NCBI GenBank assembly: GCA_040904945.1
Contig: JBBDSM010000062.1
Span: 1 to 43,568, forward strand
Source: JAWLHJ01 sp040904945
GTDB taxonomy: Bacteria; Gemmatimonadota; Gemmatimonadetes; Longimicrobiales; Gaopeijiaceae
Direction: 5' to 3'
DNA length: 43,568 nt
A model generated the notes under the pieces. That model was not told the origin of the DNA. It searched no databases and saw only the letters and a program-made list of their open reading frames with translations. The position numbers and the translations under genes are program-made. Shown in pieces: positions 31,875 through 42,391 of this stretch. Within the stretch, counting starts at the first letter, position 1; each line of letters begins with the position of its first letter.

Positions 31875-33266
31875 TCAGACTCCGATCGGGGTCGAGGAGC
31901 CGTCCGCGGCGGACGGCAGGAAGTAGCTGCGGCAGGCGTGGTCGAGCAGCTCGGGGTCGAGCCGCGTCGGCGTGCCGCGGTAGTCCGCGAGGTGACGCAG
32001 GTGCTCCAGTACGTCCCGCGGATGGCACCGCCGGGGCATCACCGTCCCGTCCGCGTAGAAGCGTTCGTAGAGGAAGTCCACGGCGCCCTCGTCGAAGGGC
32101 ACCTGCCGTTCTTCGCAGCACGCGCGGAAGATGCTCGTGTATTCCTCGCGATCCGGGTCCGGAACGTGGATCTTGTAGTGGATCCGGCGGAGGAACGCCT
32201 CGTCGACAAGGGAGCCGGGCTCGAGATTCGTGGAGAAGATCACGAAGCAATCGAACGGCACGACGATCTTCCGGCCGCTCCGGAGCGTCAGGTAGTCACG
32301 GCAGTGCTCGAGCGGGACGACCCACCGGTTCAGCAGGTCGCGAACCGGGACCCGCTGGCGGCCCAGGTCATCCACGACGAGCACCCCCCCGGCCGCCCTG
32401 AGCTGCGGCGGCGCCTGATACATGCGGCCCGACGGATCCCACTGGAGGTCGAGCTGCTCGAGCGTGAGCTCGCCGCCCGTGACCACCACGGGCCTCCGGG
32501 CCTCGGCGTACCGCCGGTCGTACTTCGATACGGGCCGAAGGATCTCCCGGCGGGTGTGGTCGGCGCTGTCTTCCTCCTGACCACCGTTCGCGTTCGCCCC
32601 TGCGGCCGCAGGCTCTGCGTCGTGCAGCACCGGGTCGTGGACGATCATGACGCTGCCGTCCACCAGCACGGCGTAGGGCACGTAGTATCGGTCCCCGAAC
32701 AACCGGGCGATGCGCTCCGCCAGAAGGGTCTTTCCGTTGCCCGGTCCACCATGGAGGAAGAGGGATCGCCCGGAGTTGATGGCCGGCCCGAGGAGGTCGA
32801 AGATCCCGTCCGGGAGTACGACACCCTCGAAGGCTCGGCGTAGCTCGGACTCCGAGAACCGGGCGCGCTTCGGCGCCTGCAACTCCACGCAACGGACCCA
32901 ATCGTCGAACGGCACCGGTGCCGGCCCGACGTACCGGGACACCTCCAACTCCTCCATGGCCCGCTTTCTACCGGCGGTCGTCAAACGGAACATCCACTCG
33001 CCACGACGCGGTCCGCGGGTCGCGTGCACCTCCACGAGGCGCCACTCCTGGAGCTGCTCGATGACGTCGTCGAGCACGGACATCGGGAGCGCGAGCTGAT
33101 CGAACAGCTCCACCCCGAGCGCCTCGCCGCGCACATAGAGCGCCTTCAGGACCAGTCCCGAGACGAACGCCTCGGAGAGACCGGTTTCGGCCAGCGTCTC
33201 CGGAAGCGGCGGCACAGCCGGGTCGGGGCGCGGCATCACGATGGTCCGTTCGGTCACATCCATCAT
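31875..33266 (-). CDS. Tad-linked AAA ATPase with N-terminal winged-helix-like region
   Basis: This 463-residue cytosolic ATPase has an N-terminal helical and winged-helix-like region (about 20-120, including SGLVLKALYVRGEALG and RLVEVHATRGPRRGEWMF). A P-loop FLHGGPGNGKTLLAERI (about 172-188) and Walker B GGVLVVDDLGRQ follow. STNLEPGSLVDEAFLRRIHY holds sensor-like and arginine-finger residues. The acidic insertion before Walker B (about 224-246, AAAGANANGGQEEDSAD) is unusual. It resembles AAA proteins seen next to tad genes elsewhere, but no function is established. The ATG at 33266 shares one base with the upstream DUF192 stop (TGATG) and has GGAG five bases away, so coupling is tight. It could act on pilus-motor assembly or on a transcriptional partner. 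Confidence 0.82.
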   Translation of the reverse strand: MMDVTERTIVMPRPDPAVPPLPETLAETGLSEAFVSGLVLKALYVRGEALGVELFDQLALPMSVLDDVIEQLQEWRLVEVHATRGPRRGEWMFRLTTAGRKRAMEELEVSRYVGPAPVPFDDWVRCVELQAPKRARFSESELRRAFEGVVLPDGIFDLLGPAINSGRSLFLHGGPGNGKTLLAERIARLFGDRYYVPYAVLVDGSVMIVHDPVLHDAEPAAAGANANGGQEEDSADHTRREILRPVSKYDRRYAEARRPVVVTGGELTLEQLDLQWDPSGRMYQAPPQLRAAGGVLVVDDLGRQRVPVRDLLNRWVVPLEHCRDYLTLRSGRKIVVPFDCFVIFSTNLEPGSLVDEAFLRRIHYKIHVPDPDREEYTSIFRACCEERQVPFDEGAVDFLYERFYADGTVMPRRCHPRDVLEHLRHLADYRGTPTRLDPELLDHACRSYFLPSAADGSSTPIGV

Positions 33267-33616
33267 CAACTCCAGCTAAGCCGGTCGCCCGGCGCGGTTC
33301 CGGTTTCTTCGAGGCGCCCCGCCGGCAGCTCGAGCGCATGCGTGGCCGTTGGGCCGCCGAGCCCCACGCGCCAGGGCCCGAGGCGCTCGAGGCGACGCAC
33401 GACGCGCCCGTCGGCGTCGAGGAAGGCGATGTCGATGGGGTGGTCCATTCCGACGGTGTGGATGGAGCCGCAACCGAGAAGGAGCATCCCCTCCCCCGAC
33501 CCGAGCACCGGTCGGCCGAGGAGGCCGCGGAAGCGGCCCCACCACGAATCGGCCACCATGGTCTTGCTCGCGACGCGCACGCCGGAGCTCGCCTGGATCA
33601 CGCTCACCCGGCGCAT
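33266..33616 (-). CDS. DUF192 family protein
   Basis: This 116-residue protein of the DUF192 family has the landmarks WWGRFRGLLGRPVLGSGEGM, GCGSIHTVGMDHPIDIAFLD and a final GATHALELPAG-like segment. The family is widespread and of unknown function; many members are exported, but this one begins MRRVSVIQASSG without a signal peptide, so it is probably cytosolic. Both ends are joined to neighbours by one-base stop/start overlaps (TGATG): tadC upstream and the AAA ATPase downstream. Its position inside a Tad operon ties it to pilus function by context only. Confidence 0.85.
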   Translation of the reverse strand: MRRVSVIQASSGVRVASKTMVADSWWGRFRGLLGRPVLGSGEGMLLLGCGSIHTVGMDHPIDIAFLDADGRVVRRLERLGPWRVGLGGPTATHALELPAGRLEETGTAPGDRLSWS

Positions 33617-34545
33617 CACATGTCCCCCAGGGCCTGAACCACCTGGATCACGGCCGGCCCGAGGATCACGACGAACAGCGCGGGGAAGACGAACAGCACG
33701 AGCGGAAAGATCAGCTTGATGGTGGTCTTCGCCGCGGCTTCCTCGGCGCGCTGGCGGCGCTTCTGGCGCAGCGTGCCCGCCTGGACCCGGAGCGCGCGAC
33801 CGACCGAGGTGCCGAAGCGGTCGGTCTGAATGAGGGTGGACACCAGAGCTTCGACGTCTTCGATCCCCGTCCGCGTGCCGAGATTGCGGAGAGCGTCGGA
33901 GCGGGAGCTTCCGGCCCGGATCTCCAGGTTGACCATGGAGAGCTCCTCGGCCAGCGCCTGGCTCAGATTCCGGATCTCGTCGGCCACGCGCACCATCGCC
34001 TGGTTGAGCCCCATGCCTGCTTCCACGCACGCCACCAGGAGGTCGAGCGCGTCGGCGAGCGTGCGGTGGATGTCCGTGCGCCGCGCGTTCCGCTTCCGGA
34101 GCACGTACCACGCCGGAAGAACCCATCCGCATCCGCCCAGCCAGACCGCCAGAACGAGCATCGCGAAAAGGCGAGCGTCGAGCATGACGCCGATCCCGAG
34201 ACCGGCGAAGGCGAGGGATGCGGCCACGGCCACCCTGGCCCCGAAGAAGATCCGCGTCGCGTCCGGGCTCCAGTACCCGGCCTGCACCAGCCGCCGAGCC
34301 CACCCTTCCAGATCGAGACCGCCACGCTCCACGTGCGCCCCGAGCTTCCGGATCACATCGCCGAGCTGCTGCTTACGGGACTGCCGACGACGACGCGATA
34401 CCGCGCCGAACGGGCTGGGGTTCAGGCTGCGGATCTCGTCGATCTCGCGTGCGACGGCGCGGGTGGGTGCCACAGCCAGCTCGTAGAGGCCGTAGAGAAG
34501 GAGCGTCACGCACGCGCCTGCCAGGATCGCGACCAGATAGGGCAT
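33616..34545 (-). CDS. tadC: Type II secretion F-domain protein, TadC
   Basis: This 309-residue inner-membrane platform protein of the Tad pilus has a first helix at the N-terminus, a helical cytosolic domain (about 50-90) and two central helices. The T2SSF domain includes LADALDLLVACVEAGMGLNQAM and EALVSTLIQTDRFGTSVGRAL, and it ends with paired helices. It pairs with TadB to anchor the motor TadA. The ATG at 34545 has GAGG eight bases upstream; a GTG nine bases earlier lacks a site. It lies directly downstream of tadB (10-base spacing) and overlaps DUF192 by one base. Confidence 0.93.
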   Translation of the reverse strand: MPYLVAILAGACVTLLLYGLYELAVAPTRAVAREIDEIRSLNPSPFGAVSRRRRQSRKQQLGDVIRKLGAHVERGGLDLEGWARRLVQAGYWSPDATRIFFGARVAVAASLAFAGLGIGVMLDARLFAMLVLAVWLGGCGWVLPAWYVLRKRNARRTDIHRTLADALDLLVACVEAGMGLNQAMVRVADEIRNLSQALAEELSMVNLEIRAGSSRSDALRNLGTRTGIEDVEALVSTLIQTDRFGTSVGRALRVQAGTLRQKRRQRAEEAAAKTTIKLIFPLVLFVFPALFVVILGPAVIQVVQALGDM

Positions 34546-34555
34546 GATCAGCACC

Positions 34556-35536
34556 TCAATACCGGACGTCGACGATGCGACGGATCCAGAGGAAACCGAT
34601 GCCCTGGAGGAGGACCGCGCCGCCGAGGAGGGCCTGGCCCAGGGGCTCGTGGAAGAGCGTCGTCATGTAGCTCGGGTTGATGACCGAGATGACGAGGCCG
34701 ACCACGACGGGGAGCGCGGCGAGCGTGTAGCCGCTCATGCGTCCCTGAGCGGTATAGACGCGGACCTGCCGCTTGAGCGTGAACCGGGCCCGCATGGTCT
34801 CGGCGATCTGGTCGAGGATCTCGGAGAGATTTCCGCCGACTTCACGCTGAACCAGGATCGCCGTGATGAGGATCCGCATGTCCACGATCTCGACACGGTC
34901 GCCGAGGCCGAGCATCGCCTCCTCGAACGGCAGGCCGAACTTCTGCTCGTCGAAGGTGATCCGGAACTCGGACGCCAACGGGTCCTGGGCCTCCTCCGCG
35001 GCCATGCGTAAACCCTCCGAGAGCGGATGCCCCGCGCGCACGGCCCGTGCCAGGAGGTCGATCGCGTCAGGGAGCTGGCTCTCCAGCGACTGGATCCGCC
35101 GCGTTCGCTTCCAGCGGACGAGCATATAGGGGGCCATGCCGCCGAACAGAGCGAGCGCCATCGCCAGCCAGGGACCGGACAGGACGAGGCCGATCAACGC
35201 TCCCACGGCGGCACCGCCGAGGGTCCGGGTCGCGAAACCCCCGATCGTCCAGCCGAGGCCGGACTGACCCAGCGCGTGGTGCAGATCCCATAGCTGCGGG
35301 ATGCGATCGCCCAGCGCCCCGAGCACGTCGTCTTCCACATCGACGCCCTTCCGAACGACGGAAGCGGTGGCATGCGGGTCCTTCCGCACACGGTCGGCGC
35401 GGCCCAGAGACGCCAGCGCTTCCCGACGTATGCGCCACTCGCGAAGCGCCAGGAAGGCCTGGAACAGCACGAACACGGCGAGCGCGGCGCTGAAGGCGGC
35501 CAGGAGAGCGAGCATCCAGGGTTCTGGGCGTGGCAT
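34556..35536 (-). CDS. tadB: Type II secretion F-domain protein, TadB
   Basis: This 326-residue inner-membrane protein is homologous to TadC. It has an N-terminal helix (about 8-30), two central helices and the T2SSF domain with LPDAIDLLARAVRAGHPLSEGL and AILVQREVGGNLSEILDQIA, and it ends with two helices. With TadC it forms the platform on which the TadA ATPase assembles Flp pilin. ATG 35536 follows tadA by 12 bases and has GGAG about ten bases upstream. Length and order match the usual tadABC cluster. Confidence 0.94.
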   Translation of the reverse strand: MPRPEPWMLALLAAFSAALAVFVLFQAFLALREWRIRREALASLGRADRVRKDPHATASVVRKGVDVEDDVLGALGDRIPQLWDLHHALGQSGLGWTIGGFATRTLGGAAVGALIGLVLSGPWLAMALALFGGMAPYMLVRWKRTRRIQSLESQLPDAIDLLARAVRAGHPLSEGLRMAAEEAQDPLASEFRITFDEQKFGLPFEEAMLGLGDRVEIVDMRILITAILVQREVGGNLSEILDQIAETMRARFTLKRQVRVYTAQGRMSGYTLAALPVVVGLVISVINPSYMTTLFHEPLGQALLGGAVLLQGIGFLWIRRIVDVRY

Positions 35537-35548
35537 CGTCGACGCTCC

Positions 35549-36953
<1,405 letters not shown>

Positions 36954-36961
<8 letters not shown>

Positions 36962-38282
36962 GGTTCGCGGCCTCCACGGGTGCGGACCCGAGCGGTACCG
37001 CGGTCCGCGTCCCGGACGAGGAACGGAGCCCACCGAACAGGCGCTTCACGAAGGACGGCTTGCTCGCCGTCCCGCTATCGGGTCCGTAGGCGATGCTACG
37101 CGCGAGCTCGCCCAGCTCCTCCGCGTACCGCGAGCCGCCCTCGAGCACCAGCGGGCGGCCGGTGCTGCTCGCCTGGATGACGGTCTCGTAGTCGTTCGTG
37201 AGCGTGTGGAAGACCTCGAGGCCCAGGGTCTCCTCGAGATCCTCGAGGCGAACCAGGCTCTTGGGGTTGTAGCGGTTCACGACGAGGCGAAGTCGTTCGG
37301 CGTCGCCGCCGGTCACCTTGTCCAGGATCGGCAGGCACCGCTTCATGTTACGGAGCGACGGAACGTCCATGTTCGTCACCAGGACGATGGGGTCGGCCGC
37401 CTGCAGCGCCGCGAGCGCCGGGGGCGCGAGCGACTTGGACGTATCGACCAGGACGTAGTCGTAGTGCTTGCGGAGAAAAGCCAGAATCCGGCCGATCTGC
37501 TCACCGGTCACCGCCTCGGCCATCTCGGGCTCGAACGGAGCCGACAGTACCTGGACCCCGGACTCGTGGCTCTCGATGTACGAGGCCAGGAGGTCCGCAT
37601 CCATGCGGTGGAAGTTCCGGACGAGATCCACGAAGTGGAACCGCGGCCGAACCCCGAGGAGCGACGCGATCTCGCCGAGCTCGAGGTCCAGATCCACCAG
37701 GAGCGTCTTCCGGCCCGTCATGCGGTGGATCTCGATGCCCACATTCGTGACCACGGACGTCGATCCGGACCCACCCTTCGGCGAGAAGAAGGCGAGAAGC
37801 TTCCCGAGGCGATTCCCGTCGCCTACGTCTCCCCAACCACGCTTCCGCATGACCCGGGAAAGCGCATCGGCCATCTGCGCGACGTCTACGGGCTGCGGCA
37901 AATATTCCACCAGGCCTGCTCGCATGGCGTCCAGGAGCCGCGACGACTCCAGCTCCGGTCCCACGCCCACGATGGCGGCGCGAGGGCTACCCGAGGCGAT
38001 GGCCGCGGCGGCCCGGATCGAGCCTTCGGGATCGCCGGCCATGTCGAGCAGCACCAGGTGTGGGTCGCTCGCGCGTAGCCGCTCGACGTGCTCCGGGTGG
38101 AGCGGCCGATCGGGCGCCGTGATCTCGAGCCCGACCTGAAGGGGTAGCCCGAGCTCCTGGATGCATCGGAACACGGTGTCGCGGAGCCGCTCGTCGGACG
38201 ACACGAGGACGGCCCCCAGCTGCTGGGGCGCACCGTGCTGCCGCGATCCGTCGTGTTCGAAGCCGTTCATGTCGTTGCTCAC
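36954..38282 (-). CDS. cpaE: Pilus localisation ATPase CpaE/TadZ
   Basis: This 442-residue protein has an N-terminal atypical receiver-like domain (about 20-140, LVLLDMAG at the pseudo-phosphorylation strand) and a MinD/ParA-type ATPase domain. The deviant Walker A is KGGSGSTS (169-176), followed by LLVDLDLELGEIASLLG and DYVLVDTSKS. In other species it places the Tad machine at the pole. The GTG at 38282 overlaps the TadG-like gene stop by four bases (GTGA); an ATG four codons later is possible. It is the gene before tadA. Confidence 0.93.
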
Positions 38283-39775
38283 TTGATGAGTTGCAGGACG
38301 CGCACGAGGGAGCCGGTCGTCTCACCGGCCCGGCCGGCCAATCCCGCGCCGCGCACGTAGTAGAGGAAGCGCCCCGTGACCGGGTCCTGACGAGACTCCT
38401 GCTCCTCGATGAAGACCCGGGCGAAGTTGTTGAAGCGGATGTACTGGCGACCCGGCCTCGTGATCTCGCCGGGATTGAACAGGCCGACGGTGACCACCCG
38501 CGGGCTGTCCATGCCGTATTCGCTCACGACGGTGCCGGTGCGGTCGTCCCAATACGCGTCCGGATCCTGGGCGATCAGGGTGTTCACGCCCTGGTGCGTG
38601 GGTCCGACCATGTTCCCGGGCTCGATCAGGTACTCGCTGTCCAGGTCGATCACGGAGCGGTTGCAGGAACAGATGTTTCGTCGGTAGGCAGCCGCGCCGC
38701 GGGGTCCGTCCACCCGACGCACCCCACCTCCCGTTCCTCCCGAGGTTCCGCCCCCGCCCGCACCGCCGGCACCGCCGCCGTTCCCACCCCCACCGCCACT
38801 CGGAACGCCCAGGTCCTCACGCTTCTCCCACCACTTGAGCCAACCCAGGCCGCCTCCATTCCCTTCGCCGGGCGGCTCCGTCGCGTCGCCGTCCCCGTCG
38901 GGCTCGCTACCGCCGGACCCGCCATCGCCACCACCGTTGCCGTTGCCACCGCCACCATTACCGCCACCCGGTCCCCCGACACCGCAACTGGCCTGTCCGT
39001 CGTCGCCCGGGAGTACCCAGGGCAGGAAGAACGAGGGGACGAAGGCGTCGCGCGGGTTGGTCACCTTGATGGTGATGCGCCGTCCATAGTCCCCGTCGAA
39101 CCGGTTCCCGTCGGCGTCCACGCGTCCATCGCGCCAACCGCTTCCGTAACCGGTCTCATCGACGCCGCCTCCACCTCCGCTGTGGCCCGCGTAGCGGTCG
39201 CCGCTTCCCGGGTCGTAGCTCCAGCGCTCGCCGTCGTCCCAGAGGCGGTTTCCGTTCAGATCGTCGGAGCGCTCCTCCCACATGTCGGGGACCGCGAACG
39301 GCTTCACGCATTGCGCGGCGCCCGCGCTCCCGGCCCACGCGGTGGCCTCGGCCCCGATGTCCACCGAGTCGATCCCGACGAGCCGCGCGAACCACGTGGG
39401 AACGCCGTTCCGCCGCACCCGGGCGCGAACCGTCGAGGCGCCGACATCGACCGCGACGCTCACGTCTTCCACAGCGATCGGCTCGCTACGGATCTCGTTG
39501 CCAGTCGCGAACTCGGTGGCTCGGCTCACCGCGGCCTGATGCGCCTGGGCTTGCTGGAAGTCGAGGAACGCGCTGGCCCCGGCCAGGGCGGCCGCGTCGG
39601 CCGCGCGCTGGGCCTCGGATCGGGCGTCGAACAGGGCGCCCAGGTCGATCCCGAGGGCCAGGAGAGCCAACAGCGCGGACATGGAGAGCGCCACGATGAC
39701 CGATACCGAGCCGCGCTGGTCCGACCGCCACCGGCGCCACAGGGTCTTCCGCTCGTTCTGCATCGAATCGCTCAT
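38279..39775 (-). CDS. TadG-like minor pseudopilin protein with glycine-rich insertion
   Basis: This 498-residue protein has the N-terminal putative Flp pilus-assembly TadG-like segment (about 18-60, RGSVSVIVALSMSALLALLA as the membrane helix, then DARSEAQRAADAAALAGA). An extracytoplasmic domain follows. Residues 263-352 are a low-complexity block dominated by Gly and Asn, with an embedded LGWLKWWEKRE. C264 and the pair in NICSCNRS border it. The von Willebrand domain of typical TadG proteins is not obvious, so the family role is inferred. ATG 39775 has GGAG nine bases upstream. It lies between rcpA and cpaE. Confidence 0.82.
   Translation of the reverse strand: MSDSMQNERKTLWRRWRSDQRGSVSVIVALSMSALLALLALGIDLGALFDARSEAQRAADAAALAGASAFLDFQQAQAHQAAVSRATEFATGNEIRSEPIAVEDVSVAVDVGASTVRARVRRNGVPTWFARLVGIDSVDIGAEATAWAGSAGAAQCVKPFAVPDMWEERSDDLNGNRLWDDGERWSYDPGSGDRYAGHSGGGGGVDETGYGSGWRDGRVDADGNRFDGDYGRRITIKVTNPRDAFVPSFFLPWVLPGDDGQASCGVGGPGGGNGGGGNGNGGGDGGSGGSEPDGDGDATEPPGEGNGGGLGWLKWWEKREDLGVPSGGGGGNGGGAGGAGGGGTSGGTGGGVRRVDGPRGAAAYRRNICSCNRSVIDLDSEYLIEPGNMVGPTHQGVNTLIAQDPDAYWDDRTGTVVSEYGMDSPRVVTVGLFNPGEITRPGRQYIRFNNFARVFIEEQESRQDPVTGRFLYYVRGAGLAGRAGETTGSLVRVLQLIK
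38720..38986 (-). repeat. Low-complexity glycine-rich coding segment
   Basis: This block encodes residues 263-352 of the TadG-like protein. On the plus strand it reads as short CCGCCACC-type and CCACCGCCG-type stretches. Glycine makes up most residues, with scattered Asn, Asp, Ser and Pro. Such DNA is prone to slippage, so copy number may vary between strains. Confidence 0.7.
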
Positions 39776-39805
39776 GATCTCGGTCTCCGTGTTCAGGATC
39801 CGTGC

Positions 39806-41107
39806 TCAGCGCCCGGGCCCGGTCCCCGTCGTGTCGGCGGGAACCAGACGGTCATCCCAGTCCCAGTCCTCGGGAGCTCCGGTCGGCAACGCCGGGCGCG
39901 TGTCCACCGGCTCCACGATCCGCGGCGAGACGATCACCAGGAGCTCGGTGACCTGCTGGCGGTCGTCCGTCGACCTGAACAGCGAACCGAGGATGGGGAT
40001 GTCGCCGAGGAGCGGAATCTTCCGGATGCTCTCCTGGATCGACCGGTCGAGCAGGCCCGCGATCACCAGGTGCTGTCCCTCGCGGAGCTCCACCTGGGTC
40101 TCCGTGCGCCGCGACAGGATGGTCGGCATCTGGAAGCCGGAGATGGTGAGGCCGCTCGCGAAGTCGAGGGACGACACCTCCGGCGCGATGTCGAGCCGGA
40201 TGTTTCCGATGTTCGTGACCGAGGGCGTGAAGTCGAGGCGCACCCCGAACTCCCTCCACTCGATGCTCACCGCGTTGCTGTTCTGCGCGCCCTGCACGGT
40301 CGGGAACGGGAACTCGCCACCGGCCAGGAACGACGCCGTTTCGCCGTCGAGAGCGAGCAGCGTCGGCTCGGCCAGGCTCTTGAAGTCCCCGCTCTCGCGG
40401 AACGCCTTCAGGATCGTCCGGAGGTGCGCGTTGCTGTTGATGAGCGAGAGCTCGATGGACCCGTCCGAGTCCGTCTGTCCCCGCCAGTCACCGCTCTCGT
40501 GGGTCTCGTGCGGGTTGAGAACGTCCACGACCTGGTTGCCCATGCCGGCCAATGCGGTCCGGCTGACCTCGGCGAACTGCACATGGAGCATGATCTGGCT
40601 GGGCGCAGGGGTCTGCAGGTTGTTGATCAGCACGGCCCCCGTGCCTTCCGCCAGCTCGAGCGCGCGCCGGGCCACGAAGGCCGAACTGACGGGCCCGGAA
40701 AGGATCAGGGTGTTACCCCGCGCCTGGACCTCGATGGTCTCGTTCGGGAAGAGCGTGGCGAAGGACCGCCCGAGGGCGCCCGCGTCGGCGGTGACTTCCA
40801 CGCCGTAGATCCGCCGGACTCCCGCCTCGTCCCAGACCACGAACGTCGTGCTTCCCAGGTTGCGGCCGTTGATGAGGACCTCGGTCGGCGACATCACCAC
40901 GGCTTCGGCGATCTCCGGGTCCGCCATGGAGATCCGGTTGAACTGGACCGGACTCACGAGCACGGCCGAGGTTCCCCGAGCCAGGCTCACGGAGCCCTCC
41001 GGCTCGGTGATGAACTGTTGCGCCGAGGTCGGATGGGTCGTACCCAGGATGGTCGCCACCAGAATCACCGACAGGCGGCTCGCGCCGCGCTTCCACGAGT
41101 CCTTCAT
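39806..41107 (-). CDS. rcpA: Tad outer-membrane secretin RcpA/CpaC
   Basis: This 433-residue secretin forms the outer-membrane pore for the Flp pilus. A signal peptide (about 1-29) is followed by a pilus-specific N-domain (VEVTADAG, then a BON-like segment VQARGNTLILSGPV) and the C-terminal secretin core. Landmarks are VELREGQHLVIAGLL, IRKIPLLGDIPILGSLFR and ELLVIVSPRIVEP. ATG 41107 overlaps the cpaB stop by four bases (ATGA), with GGAGG six bases upstream. No separate pilotin (tadD or rcpB) is found in the cluster. Confidence 0.95.
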   Translation of the reverse strand: MKDSWKRGASRLSVILVATILGTTHPTSAQQFITEPEGSVSLARGTSAVLVSPVQFNRISMADPEIAEAVVMSPTEVLINGRNLGSTTFVVWDEAGVRRIYGVEVTADAGALGRSFATLFPNETIEVQARGNTLILSGPVSSAFVARRALELAEGTGAVLINNLQTPAPSQIMLHVQFAEVSRTALAGMGNQVVDVLNPHETHESGDWRGQTDSDGSIELSLINSNAHLRTILKAFRESGDFKSLAEPTLLALDGETASFLAGGEFPFPTVQGAQNSNAVSIEWREFGVRLDFTPSVTNIGNIRLDIAPEVSSLDFASGLTISGFQMPTILSRRTETQVELREGQHLVIAGLLDRSIQESIRKIPLLGDIPILGSLFRSTDDRQQVTELLVIVSPRIVEPVDTRPALPTGAPEDWDWDDRLVPADTTGTGPGR

Positions 41108-41943
41108 CGACCGCCTCCAGTTCCGAATCGCAGCAAGGTTCTCTGACCACCTTCGTAGCTCTCGATCACGCGCTCCGGGTTGACCGGAGCGACGGGCCGA
41201 GCGGTCGAGGCGGGGCGGGACGCGCCCGACTGAACCGTCAGGAGCGAAGTGATCCTCCGTCCCGAGGTCTCGACCTCGTCGGCGTCCAGCGTGTTTCGAA
41301 GGGCCAGCTGGATACGGCCCTCCGTCGCGGCCAGCGTGAGCGCCTCCGACTGCTCCGGCGTCACCAGAAGCGTTACCACCGTCACGTACTGCGGCTCGCC
41401 CTGGATCTCCTGCTGATACCGCTGGTCTGCAGCGAGCGCGCGCACGTTCTGTAGAATGATCCGCGTGGTCGTCTGCGCCCGATCGTTGCCCGGCATGACC
41501 GTCGCGAGGACGTCGACCCGGGTCCCGGGGAGCACGAAGCCCGCTACGCCCACCACCTCGTCGACCTCGACGGAGACGGCCCGCATCCCCTCGGGGATCG
41601 TGATCGGGAGCCCGCCACCGGCCTCCCGGTCGGCCATCTTCCAGGCCAGCATCGGCTCGCTCTTGCGGACTTCCATGATCAGACCCATGCCGACGACGTC
41701 TCCGGCCTGTTGGGCGATTCCCTCGGGCACCGCCGAGCCGGGCCATGCCACGGCCTCCACGTCCTCTCTGCTGACGATGGTCCCTGCCGGGAGGTCCCGG
41801 GCGGCAACCACGATGGTCCGTGACGGAGTCGCCGCCTGAAGAGGCGCCGGCTCGTCACTCACGTAGACCAGCGCGACGTAACCGGCCAGTAGCCCGGAGA
41901 CGGCCGCCCCGAAGAGCATCCACCATGTTCTTGAGCTGTTCAT
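41104..41943 (-). CDS. cpaB: Flp pilus assembly protein CpaB/RcpC
   Basis: This 279-residue periplasmic protein has an N-terminal membrane helix (about 7-28) and a SAF domain (about 42-105, TIVVAARDLPAGTIVSREDV). An RcpC domain includes VDEVVGVAGFVLPGTRVDVL and VTLLVTPEQSEALTLAATEG. It is thought to bridge the secretin and peptidoglycan or control pilin. ATG 41943 follows tadE by 13 bases, with a GGAAG site. It overlaps rcpA by four bases. Confidence 0.94.
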   Translation of the reverse strand: MNSSRTWWMLFGAAVSGLLAGYVALVYVSDEPAPLQAATPSRTIVVAARDLPAGTIVSREDVEAVAWPGSAVPEGIAQQAGDVVGMGLIMEVRKSEPMLAWKMADREAGGGLPITIPEGMRAVSVEVDEVVGVAGFVLPGTRVDVLATVMPGNDRAQTTTRIILQNVRALAADQRYQQEIQGEPQYVTVVTLLVTPEQSEALTLAATEGRIQLALRNTLDADEVETSGRRITSLLTVQSGASRPASTARPVAPVNPERVIESYEGGQRTLLRFGTGGGR

Positions 41944-41956
41944 AGGGGTCTTCCGA

Positions 41957-42391
41957 TCACTCGTTGCGCATGACGAAGGAGGTAGTGAGTGCGAGGCTCC
42001 GGCCGCCGGTGGCCCATCCCACGAAGGGACCCAGGAAGCCGAACTCGTACAGGTAGTCGATACGGATGCGGGCCGGGGTGCCCGTGCCGGCCTTCCAGCC
42101 GTCCACCGCGACGTCGGCCTTGGCCGGATCGAGCGCGGCACGCACCAGGGCCTGGTCCACCAACGACCGCATGGACGCGTAGGTGAAGTCGGGGTTTGCG
42201 ACGACGGAGCTCCGGAGGGCCTCGCGGGCGGCGTCGGTCAGGACCTGCTTGGTGTTCCAGGCGCGCGAGAACTCCGCAAGCCCCAGGATCATCAGCAGGA
42301 GCACCGGGACGACGAGCGCGAACTCGGTGAGCGCCTGGCCGCTTTGTGACTGCCACAGACGGAGCGTGCGGGAGCGGGTGCGGGCGCTCAT
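41957..42391 (-). CDS. tadE: Minor pseudopilin TadE
   Basis: This 144-residue pseudopilin shows the processing motif G18-QALTEF, with cleavage after Gly and Glu five residues later. A hydrophobic helix (TEFALVVPVLLLMILGL) and a soluble tail follow. It is processed by the prepilin peptidase encoded directly upstream, whose stop codon overlaps its ATG at 42391 by four bases. TadE-type proteins are needed for pilus assembly without being the main subunit. Confidence 0.92.
   Translation of the reverse strand: MSARTRSRTLRLWQSQSGQALTEFALVVPVLLLMILGLAEFSRAWNTKQVLTDAAREALRSSVVANPDFTYASMRSLVDQALVRAALDPAKADVAVDGWKAGTGTPARIRIDYLYEFGFLGPFVGWATGGRSLALTTSFVMRNE

Noticed and set aside
38291..41146. A 951-codon plus-strand frame opposite the tad genes
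   Set aside because: It is antisense to three well-recognised genes, with shadow composition and no ribosome binding site or domain.
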